This document shows positions 42,206-51,331 of a stretch of DNA of 64,000 nucleotides, piece after piece. The notes beneath the pieces were generated by a model. The model was not told where the DNA came from. It did not search any database and saw nothing but the letters and a program-made list of their open reading frames with translations. This DNA is from JAPKYZ01 sp033763835. Its GTDB lineage: Bacteria; Acidobacteriota; Terriglobia; Bryobacterales; Bryobacteraceae. Each line of letters starts with the position of its first letter. The first letter of the stretch is position 1. The translations under genes were made by a program, and so were the position numbers. The stretch covers positions 12,996-76,995 of the forward strand of contig JANRJS010000039.1 of the NCBI GenBank assembly GCA_033763835.1. The letters are read 5' to 3'.

Positions 42206-43669
42206 ATGACGTTGCGGGCCGCGCTGGCGCTGGCCGTTCCTCTTTTCGCGCAAGAAGCGCAACTCGACGCCAACCGCGCCCTCTTCAACGTCATGGTGGC
42301 GATCAACGCCGCCGGATACGACGCCGAAATCGATTCGCCGAACAATCATCCGCTTCGGAAGCGAATTCGCGCCGAAATCGAATCGCGCAACTTCTCGACG
42401 GTCGCCGAACTGAAGCGCTTCTTCGCCGCGCACCGCAAAGGCGACCCGGCGCTTGACGCCAGCCAGTACGTTTCGTTCGCCCTGTCGGTGGATGGGAGCG
42501 ACCAATACCGCTGGCGGTTCCGCGAGGACGAGATCCCGCCCGACGCCGCCGCGCTCGAAGGGCTAGGCGCGCTGATGACCCGGTTCCATCAGCAGGCGCG
42601 CCTCGATCAACTATGGCAGCTCGCGGAGCCGGAGTACGAGAAAGCCCTGCAACCGTTCTTCGAACCCGTGACGCTCGCCTTGCAGGAGGTTTCCGGGTAT
42701 CTTCGCGTGCCCACAGCGGGCGGAGGAAACCGCAAGTTTCGCGTTTACGTCGAATTGATGGGCGCTCCGAATCAGGTGCATGTGCGCAGCTACGCTGCGG
42801 ATTCGTTCGTCGTTCTTACGCCATCGCCCGAGTTGCACGTGCCGGAGATTCGCGCCGCCTACATCGCTTTTCACGTGGATCCGCTGGCGACGCGGAACGC
42901 GGAAAAAGTAGAAGCGAAACGGCCGTTGATCGACCTCGCGCAATCCGCGCCGCTTCTCCCCGAGCAGTATAAGACGGACTTTTTATTGCTCACCACGAAA
43001 TCTCTTTCCCGGGCGATCGAGGCGCGGCTGGCGTCCGTTACTAAGCGCGAAGCGATGGTCCGGCAAGCGCTGGGCGAAGGGTTCATCCTGACGCCGTACT
43101 TCGCGGAGGCGCTCGCCGCGTACGAAAAACAAGAGCAGTCGATGCGCCTTTACTACCCCGAGATGATTGCGGCGATCGACCTTAAGAAAGAAGACCGCCG
43201 GTTGCAGGGCGTCGAGTTTCTCACCTCGCCGGCTGTCAAAACGGTAAGGGCCGTCGTCGTCGAAAAGCCGTTGGAGTTGACCGGCGTTCGCAAGACGCTC
43301 GAAGACGCCGAACTTTTGTATACGGCGCGAAAGCTGCCGGAAGCCCGGGCCGCATTCTTAAAGTCGCTTGAAGAAACGGGAGAGAAGCCGCTGCAGTCGA
43401 AGGCGTATTATGGTTTGGCAAGAATCGCGGCGCTTCAGAAAGATCCCGAACTGGCGGTGAAGTTGTTCGAAAAGGTGTTGGAACTCGAGCCGGAACCTCC
43501 GGTTCGAGCTTGGAGTCACGTGTATTTGGGACGCTTGTTCGGCTTGGCCGGAGATACGGCGGACGCCCGGCGGCATTTGGACGACGCGCTGCGAGTGGCG
43601 GAGGCCACTCCGGCGGCGCGCGAAGCGGCGCGAAAAGCGCTCGACGAATTGAATAGGAGCCAACCATGA
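42206..43669 (+). CDS. Exported protein with C-terminal TPR repeats
   Basis: A 487-residue protein with a short signal peptide (MTLRAALALAVPLFAQ). The first 330 residues are not recognised (motif NVMVAINAAGYDAEI and YLRVPTAGGGNRKFRVYVE); residues about 370-480 are TPR-like (LEDAELLYTARKLPEARAAF, DPELAVKLFEKVLELEPE). Likely a periplasmic scaffold. Its stop overlaps the start of the next TPR gene, and RNase III follows, so all three may be cotranscribed. Confidence 0.78.
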   Translation: MTLRAALALAVPLFAQEAQLDANRALFNVMVAINAAGYDAEIDSPNNHPLRKRIRAEIESRNFSTVAELKRFFAAHRKGDPALDASQYVSFALSVDGSDQYRWRFREDEIPPDAAALEGLGALMTRFHQQARLDQLWQLAEPEYEKALQPFFEPVTLALQEVSGYLRVPTAGGGNRKFRVYVELMGAPNQVHVRSYAADSFVVLTPSPELHVPEIRAAYIAFHVDPLATRNAEKVEAKRPLIDLAQSAPLLPEQYKTDFLLLTTKSLSRAIEARLASVTKREAMVRQALGEGFILTPYFAEALAAYEKQEQSMRLYYPEMIAAIDLKKEDRRLQGVEFLTSPAVKTVRAVVVEKPLELTGVRKTLEDAELLYTARKLPEARAAFLKSLEETGEKPLQSKAYYGLARIAALQKDPELAVKLFEKVLELEPEPPVRAWSHVYLGRLFGLAGDTADARRHLDDALRVAEATPAAREAARKALDELNRSQP

Positions 43670-44424
43670 AATTTCTCGTTTTGGCCGCGGCTTGCGCGGC
43701 GCTGGCGTTCGGACAGACGGCGAATCCCAAACAGCCCAAGCCGAAATCCCAGAAGGAAGTCGACGCGCTCAACGCCGTGCTCACCGCGCAGGATCCCGAC
43801 AGCCGGATCGCCGCCGCCGACGCGTTAATCGCGAAGTTCGCCGACACGGAGTTCAAGGGCCTGGCGCTGTTCTACGCGACCGCCTCCGCACAGCAGAAGA
43901 ACGATGCGGAGAAAATCATCATTTACGGAGAGCGCACGCTCGAAGCCGACCCGCAGAACTACGGCGCGATGTTGATCATGGCGCAGACCCTCGCGGCCCG
44001 TACGCGCGAGTTCGACTTCGACAAAGAAGAGAAGCTAACCAAAGCCGAGAAGTACGCCAACGACGCTTTGAAAATGGTGCCTAACGCGCCGAAGTTGAAC
44101 CCGCAAATTCCCGACGAGCAGTGGAACGCCATCAAGAAGGATTTCGAGGCGCAAGGTCACGAAGCTCTTGGCCTGGCCGCGATGGTACGAAAGAAAACCG
44201 ACGTCGCGATCGCCGAGTTGAAACTGGCGATTGAAGCGCAACCGCAAAAAGACCCGGCGACGATGGTGCGTCTGGCGAGCGCACTCAACGACGCCGGAAA
44301 GCATGACGAGGCGATCGCGGTTTGCGATCAGATTTCGGCCATGGCGGACGCGCAGCCCGCCATCAAGCAGGCGGCCGGTCAGCAGAAGGTCCGAGCGGTA
44401 ACCGCGAAGGCACAGAAGAAGTAA
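43666..44424 (+). CDS. Second exported TPR protein
   Basis: A 252-residue exported protein. Signal peptide MKFLVLAAACAALAFG, Lys/Pro-rich stretch, then TPR-like helices (AEKIIIYGERTLEADPQN, AIAELKLAIEAQPQ, DEAIAVCDQISAMA). Start ATG 43666 overlaps the preceding stop by 4 bp. Similar cell location and design as the upstream protein; perhaps a two-protein complex. Confidence 0.8.
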   Translation: MKFLVLAAACAALAFGQTANPKQPKPKSQKEVDALNAVLTAQDPDSRIAAADALIAKFADTEFKGLALFYATASAQQKNDAEKIIIYGERTLEADPQNYGAMLIMAQTLAARTREFDFDKEEKLTKAEKYANDALKMVPNAPKLNPQIPDEQWNAIKKDFEAQGHEALGLAAMVRKKTDVAIAELKLAIEAQPQKDPATMVRLASALNDAGKHDEAIAVCDQISAMADAQPAIKQAAGQQKVRAVTAKAQKK

Positions 44425-44456
44425 CTTCCCGTACCCGCCAATCGCCTGTCGCATCC

Positions 44457-45179
44457 ATGGACGATAAGCTCCGCGCGCTGGAACTGGCGATCGGCCATAC
44501 GTTTCGCGACCGCACGCTTTTGGAGCGGGCTTTGACGCACAGTTCCACCGCTTCGGAAGCTAACGGACGGCGCGGCGCTCAAGGCAATAACGAGCAATTC
44601 GAGTTTCTGGGCGACGCCGTGCTCGGGTTCCTGGTCAGCGAAGAGCTGGTGCGCCGGTTTCCGGACTTGCCCGAAGGTCAACTGACGATCATCAAGTCCC
44701 GCGTCGTGAGCGCGGCTTATCTCTACCGGATCGCGCGGAAGCTCGATCTTGGCGCGTACCTGTTTCTCGGACGCGGTGAGGATCGCGCCGGAGGCCGCGA
44801 AAAGAAAACCGTTCTGGCCGACGCTCTCGAAGCGTTGATCGCCGCCGTGTTCCTGGATGCGGGCGTCGACGCTACGAGGACTTTCGTGCTGAACCATTTA
44901 GTGGAGAACGCGGCGCTGGAACCGTCCGACGATCCGGGTTCGGGCAACGCCAAGAGCGCTTTGCAAGAACTTACTATGGCGCTAAAGCTTCCCTTGCCCC
45001 GATACCGCGTCATTGAGGAGTCCGGCCCCGACCACAGCAAACGATTTACGGTCGAAGTGCGGATTGGGCGAGACCACTCGGCTACGGGTGAGGGAAGCTC
45101 GAAGAAAACGGCGAGTATGCGAGCTGCCGGCGCCGCATTGGCCATGCTAGAAGAAGTGGAACACGTAGACACCACATAA
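44457..45179 (+). CDS. rnc: Ribonuclease III
   Basis: Double-strand-specific endonuclease for rRNA and mRNA processing, 240 residues. RNase III signature NNEQFEFLGDAVLGF with Glu46, Glu49 and Asp53, then ADALEALIAAVFLDAG with the second acidic pair, and a C-terminal dsRNA-binding domain (about 165-235, NAKSALQELTMAL, SSKKTASMRAAGAAL). The start is ATG 44457; the frame is open upstream but that text lies in the preceding gene. A 21-bp gap leads to phhA. Confidence 0.94.
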   Translation: MDDKLRALELAIGHTFRDRTLLERALTHSSTASEANGRRGAQGNNEQFEFLGDAVLGFLVSEELVRRFPDLPEGQLTIIKSRVVSAAYLYRIARKLDLGAYLFLGRGEDRAGGREKKTVLADALEALIAAVFLDAGVDATRTFVLNHLVENAALEPSDDPGSGNAKSALQELTMALKLPLPRYRVIEESGPDHSKRFTVEVRIGRDHSATGEGSSKKTASMRAAGAALAMLEEVEHVDTT

Positions 45180-45200
45180 AAGTGGTGCTAACATAAAGGC

Positions 45201-45890
45201 ATGAGCAAGTCCGCCGTTTGGCGAACCCTGTTCGAACGCCTTCAACCGCTCTGGTCGAAATACGCCAACTCCAGCTATTTGAGCGGATTGCGGTTGCTGG
45301 ACCTGCGTGCCCGGCATGTTCCTTCGTTAAGCGAAATCAACTGTTTTCTGGCACCTCGCACGGGATTTCGAGCGGTACCGGTTTCGGGCTACTTGGCCGC
45401 TCCCGATTTTTTTGCGCACCTGCGCCGCCGGGAGTTCCCGACCGTGCCAAGGCTCAGGAGCGCCGAGCAGTTGGATTATCTTCCCGAACCCGATCTTTTC
45501 CACGACGTTTGCGGGCATGTGCCCATGCACGCTAACCCGTCCTTTGCGAATGCGTTAGTGCGAATTGGAGAATGCGCTTACCGGCATCCCGACAAGCTCG
45601 ACGAAATCGCGCGCTTCTTCTGGTTCACGGTGGAATTCGGCCTGATGCGGGAGGGTGGAGAACTAAAGGCATATGGCAGCGGCTTGCTGAGTTCCGCCGC
45701 CGAGTTGGAACACGCGATGACCTCCGATGCGGTGGAACGGCGGCCGTTCGATCTCGATGAAGTGTTAACCCAATCGTTCGAAATCGACCGCCTGCAGAAT
45801 CGCCTGTACATCGTCGAAAGTTTCGACCATCTCTACGGCTTGGCCGGGCGGCTCGAATGGCGTCTTTCCGGGCGAAAACTCGCCGCATAG
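45201..45890 (+). CDS. phhA: Phenylalanine 4-monooxygenase (biopterin-dependent aromatic hydroxylase)
   Basis: Iron enzyme that converts phenylalanine to tyrosine using tetrahydropterin, 229 residues, shorter than typical bacterial forms (about 260-290) mainly at the N-terminus. The iron site is intact: LFHDVCGHVP with His101 and His106, and FFWFTVEFGL with Glu145. The pterin-recycling dehydratase is not adjacent. Weak AAAGGC ribosome-binding site. Follows rnc by 21 bp and precedes an exported alkaline phosphatase. Confidence 0.9.
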   Translation: MSKSAVWRTLFERLQPLWSKYANSSYLSGLRLLDLRARHVPSLSEINCFLAPRTGFRAVPVSGYLAAPDFFAHLRRREFPTVPRLRSAEQLDYLPEPDLFHDVCGHVPMHANPSFANALVRIGECAYRHPDKLDEIARFFWFTVEFGLMREGGELKAYGSGLLSSAAELEHAMTSDAVERRPFDLDEVLTQSFEIDRLQNRLYIVESFDHLYGLAGRLEWRLSGRKLAA

Positions 45891-45927
45891 AGCGCGCGGG
45901 CGTGGGATACTGACAGTCGAAAATCCC

Positions 45928-47433
45928 ATGCCACAATTGAACCGCCGTCAGATTTTCCGCTGGAGCGCCGCCTCGGCCGCCGCCCCCGCGTTCTTGCAGG
46001 CCCAGACTCGCGAACCGCGCAGCGTGATTTTTATGGTCTCCGACGGGATGAGCGCAGGCGTCCTCCCGATGGCGGACGCGTTCTCGAAAATCGTGCGCGG
46101 CAAGGGCACGGTGTGGTCCGGTCTCTTGCGCCGGCCGGACGTCACGCGGGGATTTTTCGACATGGCGTCGCTGAATTCGATGGTGACGGACTCTTCGGCC
46201 GCTTCTTCTTCCTGGGGGTCCGGTTCGCGAATTTTCAACGCGGCGGTGAACGTTCTGCCGGACGGCACCAAGATGACGCCGATCGGAGTGCTGGCCCGCG
46301 ACCGGGCGAAGCGAAAGCTCGGTTTGGTGACCACCGCCACTGTAACCCATGCCACGCCCGCCGGGTTTGTCGCCGTTAGTCCCCGCCGCGACGACGAGGA
46401 CTTTATCGCCACGCAGTATCTCGATGTCGTGGATGTCGTGCTCGGCGGCGGCCGCAGATTTTTCGAAGCGGGGAAGAGAAAAGACAAACGCGATTTGGCG
46501 GGCGATTTCCGGAACTCCGGCTATCAGGTGAGCTTTGCGAAGGGAGATCTGAAGTCCGCCCCGTCGCGCAAGTTACTCGGGTTGTACGACGACAGCCACG
46601 TTCCTTACACGCTCGACTGGCGAGCGGACAAGAAACTCCAGGCTAACGTCCCTACGCTCGCCGAAATGACTCGGGCGGCGCTCGATTCGTTGGACGACGC
46701 TCCCAACGGATTTCTGTTGCAGATTGAGGGGGCGCGGATCGATCACGCCGCCCACGCCAACGACGCGGCGGCGATGCTTTGGGATCAGCTCGCTTTCGAC
46801 GACGCCATTCAAACCGTGATCGAGTATTGCGCGAAGCGGCCCGATACCTTGGTGGTCATTACGAGCGATCACGGGAACTCGAACCCCGGATTATTCGGGG
46901 TCGGCAAGGAGTACGAGTTGTCGAACACGGCGTTCCGGACGGTGGCGAAAGCCAAGTACTCGTTCACCCAGTTATCGAAGGAATTGGGTAGCGCCACGGA
47001 CTACAAAGGTCTAACCATCGAAACCAAAGCCAGCGCCGCGCCGCGAAGCGGATTCGTGAAACAGGTGTTTCTAGATTCGATGGGATTCGAGATTAACGAC
47101 GAAGAGGCGAAGATCGTGCAACTGGCGGTGGGACGCGGGCGATTGCTGAGCGCCAACCGGCAGTTGGACAACCTCCCGGGCATTCTGGGGCAGGTGGTGG
47201 GGAATCACAATGGGGTGGGTTGGGTCGGTACCACGCATACCGCCGATTACACGCTCACCACGTCTTTCGGCCCCGGCGCGGATGCCTTCTTGGGCTTACT
47301 TCGGAATGTGGATGCATTCCCTCGTCTGACTCGCGCGCTCGGATTCGAATACGTCAATCCGTCGATGGACCCGGACAAAGCCGGCAAGTTCGCGGCGCTC
47401 GCTCCCCGGCGCGACCGGGCCGATTGGGCGTAA
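45928..47433 (+). CDS. Exported PhoA-type alkaline phosphatase
   Basis: A 501-residue phosphomonoesterase of the alkaline-phosphatase superfamily. Tat signal: NRRQIFRWSAASAAAPAFL. Metal Asp39 (MVSDGMSAG), nucleophile region VTDSSAASSSWGSG (Ser89), metal motifs IEGARIDHAAHAND, VITSDHGNSNPG and the late GTTHTAD. All ligands seen in pattern. Releases phosphate outside the cytoplasm. A pho-box is not visible. Stop is 10 bp from the convergent accC stop. Confidence 0.9.
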   Translation: MPQLNRRQIFRWSAASAAAPAFLQAQTREPRSVIFMVSDGMSAGVLPMADAFSKIVRGKGTVWSGLLRRPDVTRGFFDMASLNSMVTDSSAASSSWGSGSRIFNAAVNVLPDGTKMTPIGVLARDRAKRKLGLVTTATVTHATPAGFVAVSPRRDDEDFIATQYLDVVDVVLGGGRRFFEAGKRKDKRDLAGDFRNSGYQVSFAKGDLKSAPSRKLLGLYDDSHVPYTLDWRADKKLQANVPTLAEMTRAALDSLDDAPNGFLLQIEGARIDHAAHANDAAAMLWDQLAFDDAIQTVIEYCAKRPDTLVVITSDHGNSNPGLFGVGKEYELSNTAFRTVAKAKYSFTQLSKELGSATDYKGLTIETKASAAPRSGFVKQVFLDSMGFEINDEEAKIVQLAVGRGRLLSANRQLDNLPGILGQVVGNHNGVGWVGTTHTADYTLTTSFGPGADAFLGLLRNVDAFPRLTRALGFEYVNPSMDPDKAGKFAALAPRRDRADWA

Positions 47434-47443
47434 AGCTCGAAGG

Positions 47444-48808
47444 CTATTTCTTCGCCGCCGCCTTTTGCGGCAACATCCGCGCGATGTAGTTCGTGTCGAA
47501 ATCGGCCGTGAGGAACTCCGGCTGCGCGAGAATTTTCTGGTGCAAAGGGATCGAAGTGTAGATCCCCTCGACGACGAACATCTCGAGTGCGCGCTGCATG
47601 CGGTCGATGGCCTCGCCGCGCGTGGGTGCGTGCACGATGAGTTTGGCGACCAGCGAATCGTAGTAGGGCGGAATCACTCCGTCGGTATACACGCCCGTAT
47701 CGACCCGAACGCCAATGCCGCCGGGCAGATTCAAGCCGGTGATGCGGCCGGGCGAAGGCGCAAACGTTTCCGGGTGCTCGGCGTTAATGCGGCACTCGAT
47801 CGAGTGGCCCCGCAGTTGGATCGGACGCTCCGTGAGAATGTCGGCCAAGCGCTCTCCCGATGCAATCCGGATTTGCGCTTTCACGAGATCGACGCCGGTA
47901 ATGGCTTCCGTCACCGGGTGTTCCACCTGGATGCGCGCGTTCACTTCGATGAAGTGCAACATGCCTTGCGCGTCCATCAGGAACTCCACCGTACCGGCGT
48001 TGGTGTAGCCGATCGATTTCATCGCGGCGGCCAGTCGCTCGCACATAATCTTGCGCAACTCGGGCGCGAGAACCGGTGAGGGCGCTTCCTCGATCAGCTT
48101 TTGATGGCGGCGCTGGATGGAACACTCGCGCTCGAAGAGCACTTCGACGTCGCCGTGTTCGTCGGCGATCACTTGAAACTCGATATGGCGCGGGTTCGGG
48201 ATGTACTTCTCGACGTAGATATCGGGAACGGCGAAGGCCGCGCCCGCTTCGGCTTGCGCCTGCGCGAGCAGTCCTGGCAGTTCTTCGCTCGCGTGGACGA
48301 CGCGCATGCCGCGTCCGCCGCCGCCTGCCGCCGCCTTTAAGATCACGGGGTACCCGATCGATTCGGCGACTTCCAGAGCTTCCTCCGCCGAGTGCAGCAC
48401 GTCGGCGGAACCCGGCAGAATCGGCACCCCCGCCGCCTTCATGGCCGCGCGCGCTTTCTGTTTCAGACCCATCAACCGCGTCACTTCCGGTTGCGGGCCG
48501 ATGAACTTGATTTTCGAAGCGCGGCACACCTCGGCGAAGTCGGCATTCTCGCTCAAGAAGCCGTAGCCCGGGTGAATCGCGTTGACGTTGGTGATTTCCG
48601 CCGCGCTCATCACGGACGGGATATCGAGATAGCTGCGGGCGCTTTTCGCGGGACCGATGCAAACCGCTTCGTCGGCGAACCGTACGTGCAGACTATTGCG
48701 ATCCGCCTCGGAGTAGACGGCCACGGTGCGGATGCCCAACTCCTTGCAGGCGCAGATGACGCGGAGAGCGATCTCGCCGCGATTGGCGATCAGAATTTTT
48801 TGGAACAT
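47444..48808 (-). CDS. accC: Biotin carboxylase subunit of acetyl-CoA carboxylase
   Basis: ATP-grasp enzyme carboxylating the biotin of AccB, 454 residues. GGGGRGMR binds ATP, EKYIPNPRHIEFQV and IEVNARIQVEHPVTE are typical AccC motifs. It is next to accB (18 bp), which in turn follows an M24 peptidase gene. Part of the fatty-acid precursor supply; accA/accD are not in the window. Confidence 0.96.
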   Translation of the reverse strand: MFQKILIANRGEIALRVICACKELGIRTVAVYSEADRNSLHVRFADEAVCIGPAKSARSYLDIPSVMSAAEITNVNAIHPGYGFLSENADFAEVCRASKIKFIGPQPEVTRLMGLKQKARAAMKAAGVPILPGSADVLHSAEEALEVAESIGYPVILKAAAGGGGRGMRVVHASEELPGLLAQAQAEAGAAFAVPDIYVEKYIPNPRHIEFQVIADEHGDVEVLFERECSIQRRHQKLIEEAPSPVLAPELRKIMCERLAAAMKSIGYTNAGTVEFLMDAQGMLHFIEVNARIQVEHPVTEAITGVDLVKAQIRIASGERLADILTERPIQLRGHSIECRINAEHPETFAPSPGRITGLNLPGGIGVRVDTGVYTDGVIPPYYDSLVAKLIVHAPTRGEAIDRMQRALEMFVVEGIYTSIPLHQKILAQPEFLTADFDTNYIARMLPQKAAAKK

Positions 48809-48825
48809 GCGATTACGACTCGCGG

Positions 48826-49296
48826 CTACGAGGGCCGCACGGCGTAGAGAGCCTCGCCATACTCGACCGGATGGCCGTTCTCGACCAGGCGCGCGACGAT
48901 CGTACCCGCTACTTCCGATTCGATCTCGTTCATCAGTTTCATCGACTCGATGATGCAGAGCACCTTGCCAACGCTGACGCTATCGCCGACCTTGACAAAG
49001 GGCGCGGCGCCAGGCGAGGCGGCTTCGTAAAACGTTCCGACGATCGGCGATTTGACGAGCGTCACCGACGGATCGCTGAGCGGGTCGGTATAGCTAGGCG
49101 CGGGAGCCACGTGAACGGCGGGTACCGGCGCTGGAGCGGCGGCTGGCGCGGCAACGGCCTGTACCGGCGCGGCCACGACGGTTTCCGTAGCGCCTAGGCG
49201 CACCCTTACCCGATTTTCTCCGCGTTGGACTTCGAGTTCGGAAACGCCGGTGTCCTTGGCCAATTCGATGAGTTGCTTGATTTCGTCGTTGGTCAT
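48826..49296 (-). CDS. accB: Biotin carboxyl carrier protein of acetyl-CoA carboxylase
   Basis: A 156-residue carrier. N-terminal helical part, an Ala/Pro-rich linker (about residues 42-67) and a C-terminal biotinyl domain with IIESMKLMNEI carrying the biotinylated Lys120. Start is 1 base beyond the M24 peptidase stop, so it is coupled with that gene, and accC follows 17 bp later. Confidence 0.95.
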   Translation of the reverse strand: MTNDEIKQLIELAKDTGVSELEVQRGENRVRVRLGATETVVAAPVQAVAAPAAAPAPVPAVHVAPAPSYTDPLSDPSVTLVKSPIVGTFYEAASPGAAPFVKVGDSVSVGKVLCIIESMKLMNEIESEVAGTIVARLVENGHPVEYGEALYAVRPS

Positions 49297-49297
49297 G

Positions 49298-50347
49298 TTA
49301 AATGGAAAGCAAATCCTTCGTGGTCGGGGTCAAAGTTTCGCACCCGGACGCGGTAACCGCGACGGTATCCTCAATGCGAACTCCGCCTACTTCCCGGCGA
49401 TAGACGCCCGGTTCGATCGTGATCGCCATGCCCGCTACGAGCTTGACGTTTTCGCCCCTGCCAAGCCGGGGCGGTTCGTGTATCTCCAATCCCAATCCAT
49501 GGCCCGTGGAGTGGACGAATTCGCGGTCCATCCCGTACGCTTTGAGCGTTTGTCTCGCCCGCCTGTCCACCGAACGCGACGAGACGCCCGGGCGTACTGC
49601 GTCGATCGCCGCCAATTGCGCCTCCCGGACCGCCGCGTACATTCGTTTGAGCGGTTCCGGGATCCGGCCGACGGCCACCGTGCGGGTCATGTCGGAAGCG
49701 TAGCCTTCGACCATCGCGCCCGCATCGATTAATAATAGCCGATTCGTCCCAATCTTCGCGCGCGTGGGATGCGCGTGGGGAAGCGCGGAACGCTCGCCCG
49801 AAGCGACGATGGTGTCGAACGCCGGGCCTTCCGCGCCCGCAAGCCGCATTTGGTAATCGATTTCGGCGGCGAGGTCGAGCTCGGTCATCGACGGTTGGAA
49901 TCGGCCCAGCGCCCGCTCGAACGCGCGGGAGTTGATTTCGACGGAGGCCCGAATTTTCGCGATCTCGTCCGGCGTCTTTACCATCCGCAGATTCTCGACG
50001 GCGAAATCGAGGGCAACCAGGGTCGAGCGGCGGGGAAGTTTTTCGGAAAGCGCGGCGTGTTCGGCGAAGGTGGCTCGATTCCGCTCGAATCCGATGCGGC
50101 GGACCCGCGCCCGATCGAGAACCTTGCGGACGGCGAGGATCAACGCGCCGCGCTTAACGGTTTGCGCCGGACAGTTCGCCTCTTGGGCGGCCTGGTCGGT
50201 GTAACGCGGGTCCGTGAACAGCGTCGTGCGGTGTGGCTCGACCAGCGCGACCCCGTTCGAGCCGGTGAATCCGGTGAGATAGCGAACGTTAGGAAGCGCG
50301 GAGACGACCAGCGCGTCTACGCCAAGCGCGGCGAGATCGAGAGGCAT
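49298..50347 (-). CDS. M24 aminopeptidase P / proline dipeptidase
   Basis: A 349-residue metallopeptidase of the pita-bread fold, cleaving next to proline. Metal ligands: IDAGAM, then SDMTRT, the STGHGLG histidine, TIEPGVY and RIEDTVAV. Start ATG 50347 overlaps the quinone-oxidoreductase stop by one base (TGATG). The frame is open upstream into that gene and is not used. PepQ/PepP genes next to accB-accC are common in many bacteria. Confidence 0.93.
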   Translation of the reverse strand: MPLDLAALGVDALVVSALPNVRYLTGFTGSNGVALVEPHRTTLFTDPRYTDQAAQEANCPAQTVKRGALILAVRKVLDRARVRRIGFERNRATFAEHAALSEKLPRRSTLVALDFAVENLRMVKTPDEIAKIRASVEINSRAFERALGRFQPSMTELDLAAEIDYQMRLAGAEGPAFDTIVASGERSALPHAHPTRAKIGTNRLLLIDAGAMVEGYASDMTRTVAVGRIPEPLKRMYAAVREAQLAAIDAVRPGVSSRSVDRRARQTLKAYGMDREFVHSTGHGLGLEIHEPPRLGRGENVKLVAGMAITIEPGVYRREVGGVRIEDTVAVTASGCETLTPTTKDLLSI

Positions 50348-51321
50348 CAAGCGATGGTGAGGATCAGCTTGCCGGTTGTGGAGCGCGATTCCAGCGCGCG
50401 ATGAGCGTCGGCGGCTTGAGCGAGCGGCCATTCCCCGCCGAGAGCGAACTTCAGTTTCCCCGCGGCGCGCCAAGCGAACACCTCTTTCGCCCGCCATTCG
50501 AGCTCCTCCCGAGTGGCGACGTAGTGCCCTAGCGAAGGCCGGGTGAGGAACAGCGAACCTTTTTGATTCAGAATCTGCGGGTCGAACGCAGGCACGGGTC
50601 CCGAGGATTGGCCGAACAGCACCATCGTGCCGCGTGGGCGCAGCGAATTGAGGCTCGCTTCGAAGGTCTGCGCGCCGACGCCGTCGTACACCGCATCGAC
50701 ACCACGGCCATTGGTAATGCGTTTCACTTCCGCCGCGATGTCGGCGTTGCGATAGACGATCGTCTCGTCGGCTCCGCAATCCCGGGCGATGGCGGCTTTC
50801 TCTTCGCTACCCGCGGTGGCGATCACGCGAGCGCCGGCGATCTTCGCCATCTGAACGATGAGTTGGCCGGTGCCCCCTGCCGCCGCATGGACCAGGCACG
50901 TGTCGCCGGGTTTGAGCGCGTAGCTCGACCGCGTCAAGTAATGCGCGGTCATCCCTTGCAGCGGAATACGGGCCGCTTCGTGCACGGGGATTTCGGCGGG
51001 TATAGGTAGCAGCTTATCGGCGGCAACGATTGAGTACTCGGCGTAGGCTCCACGGGTCATTGCGAAGGCGACTGGGTCTCCGGGCGCGAATCCTTGGACG
51101 CCATCGCCCACGGAATCGACCCAACCCGCGCCTTCCATGCCGAGGCGCATGGGACGCTCCGGGGCGGGATAGAGTCCCATGCGGAAGTAGACATCGATAA
51201 AGTTAACGCCCGCCGCGGCGAGCTTCACGAGGACTTCGCCGGGTTTCGGCTGGGGCTTATCGAGATCGGCGAGCGCGAGTTTTTCGGGGCCGCCGGGTTC
51301 GGTGACGACAATCGCTTTCAT
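50347..51321 (-). CDS. Zinc-free quinone oxidoreductase (MDR family)
   Basis: A 324-residue NADPH:quinone oxidoreductase (Qor-like). MKAIVVTEPGGPEKL start, AGVNFIDVYFRMGLYP, and HAAAGGTGQLIVQMAK for NADPH binding; no zinc-ligand cysteines. Start ATG 51321 is chosen over an upstream start at 51357 because family members begin at MKAI. Stop overlaps the M24 gene by one base. Confidence 0.92.
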   Translation of the reverse strand: MKAIVVTEPGGPEKLALADLDKPQPKPGEVLVKLAAAGVNFIDVYFRMGLYPAPERPMRLGMEGAGWVDSVGDGVQGFAPGDPVAFAMTRGAYAEYSIVAADKLLPIPAEIPVHEAARIPLQGMTAHYLTRSSYALKPGDTCLVHAAAGGTGQLIVQMAKIAGARVIATAGSEEKAAIARDCGADETIVYRNADIAAEVKRITNGRGVDAVYDGVGAQTFEASLNSLRPRGTMVLFGQSSGPVPAFDPQILNQKGSLFLTRPSLGHYVATREELEWRAKEVFAWRAAGKLKFALGGEWPLAQAADAHRALESRSTTGKLILTIA

Positions 51322-51331
51322 TGGTGCGCTT

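Noticed and set aside
42206..44424. The two TPR genes as a toxin or secretion system
   Set aside because: Only signal peptides and TPR-like helices are visible; no effector or secretion motif supports it.
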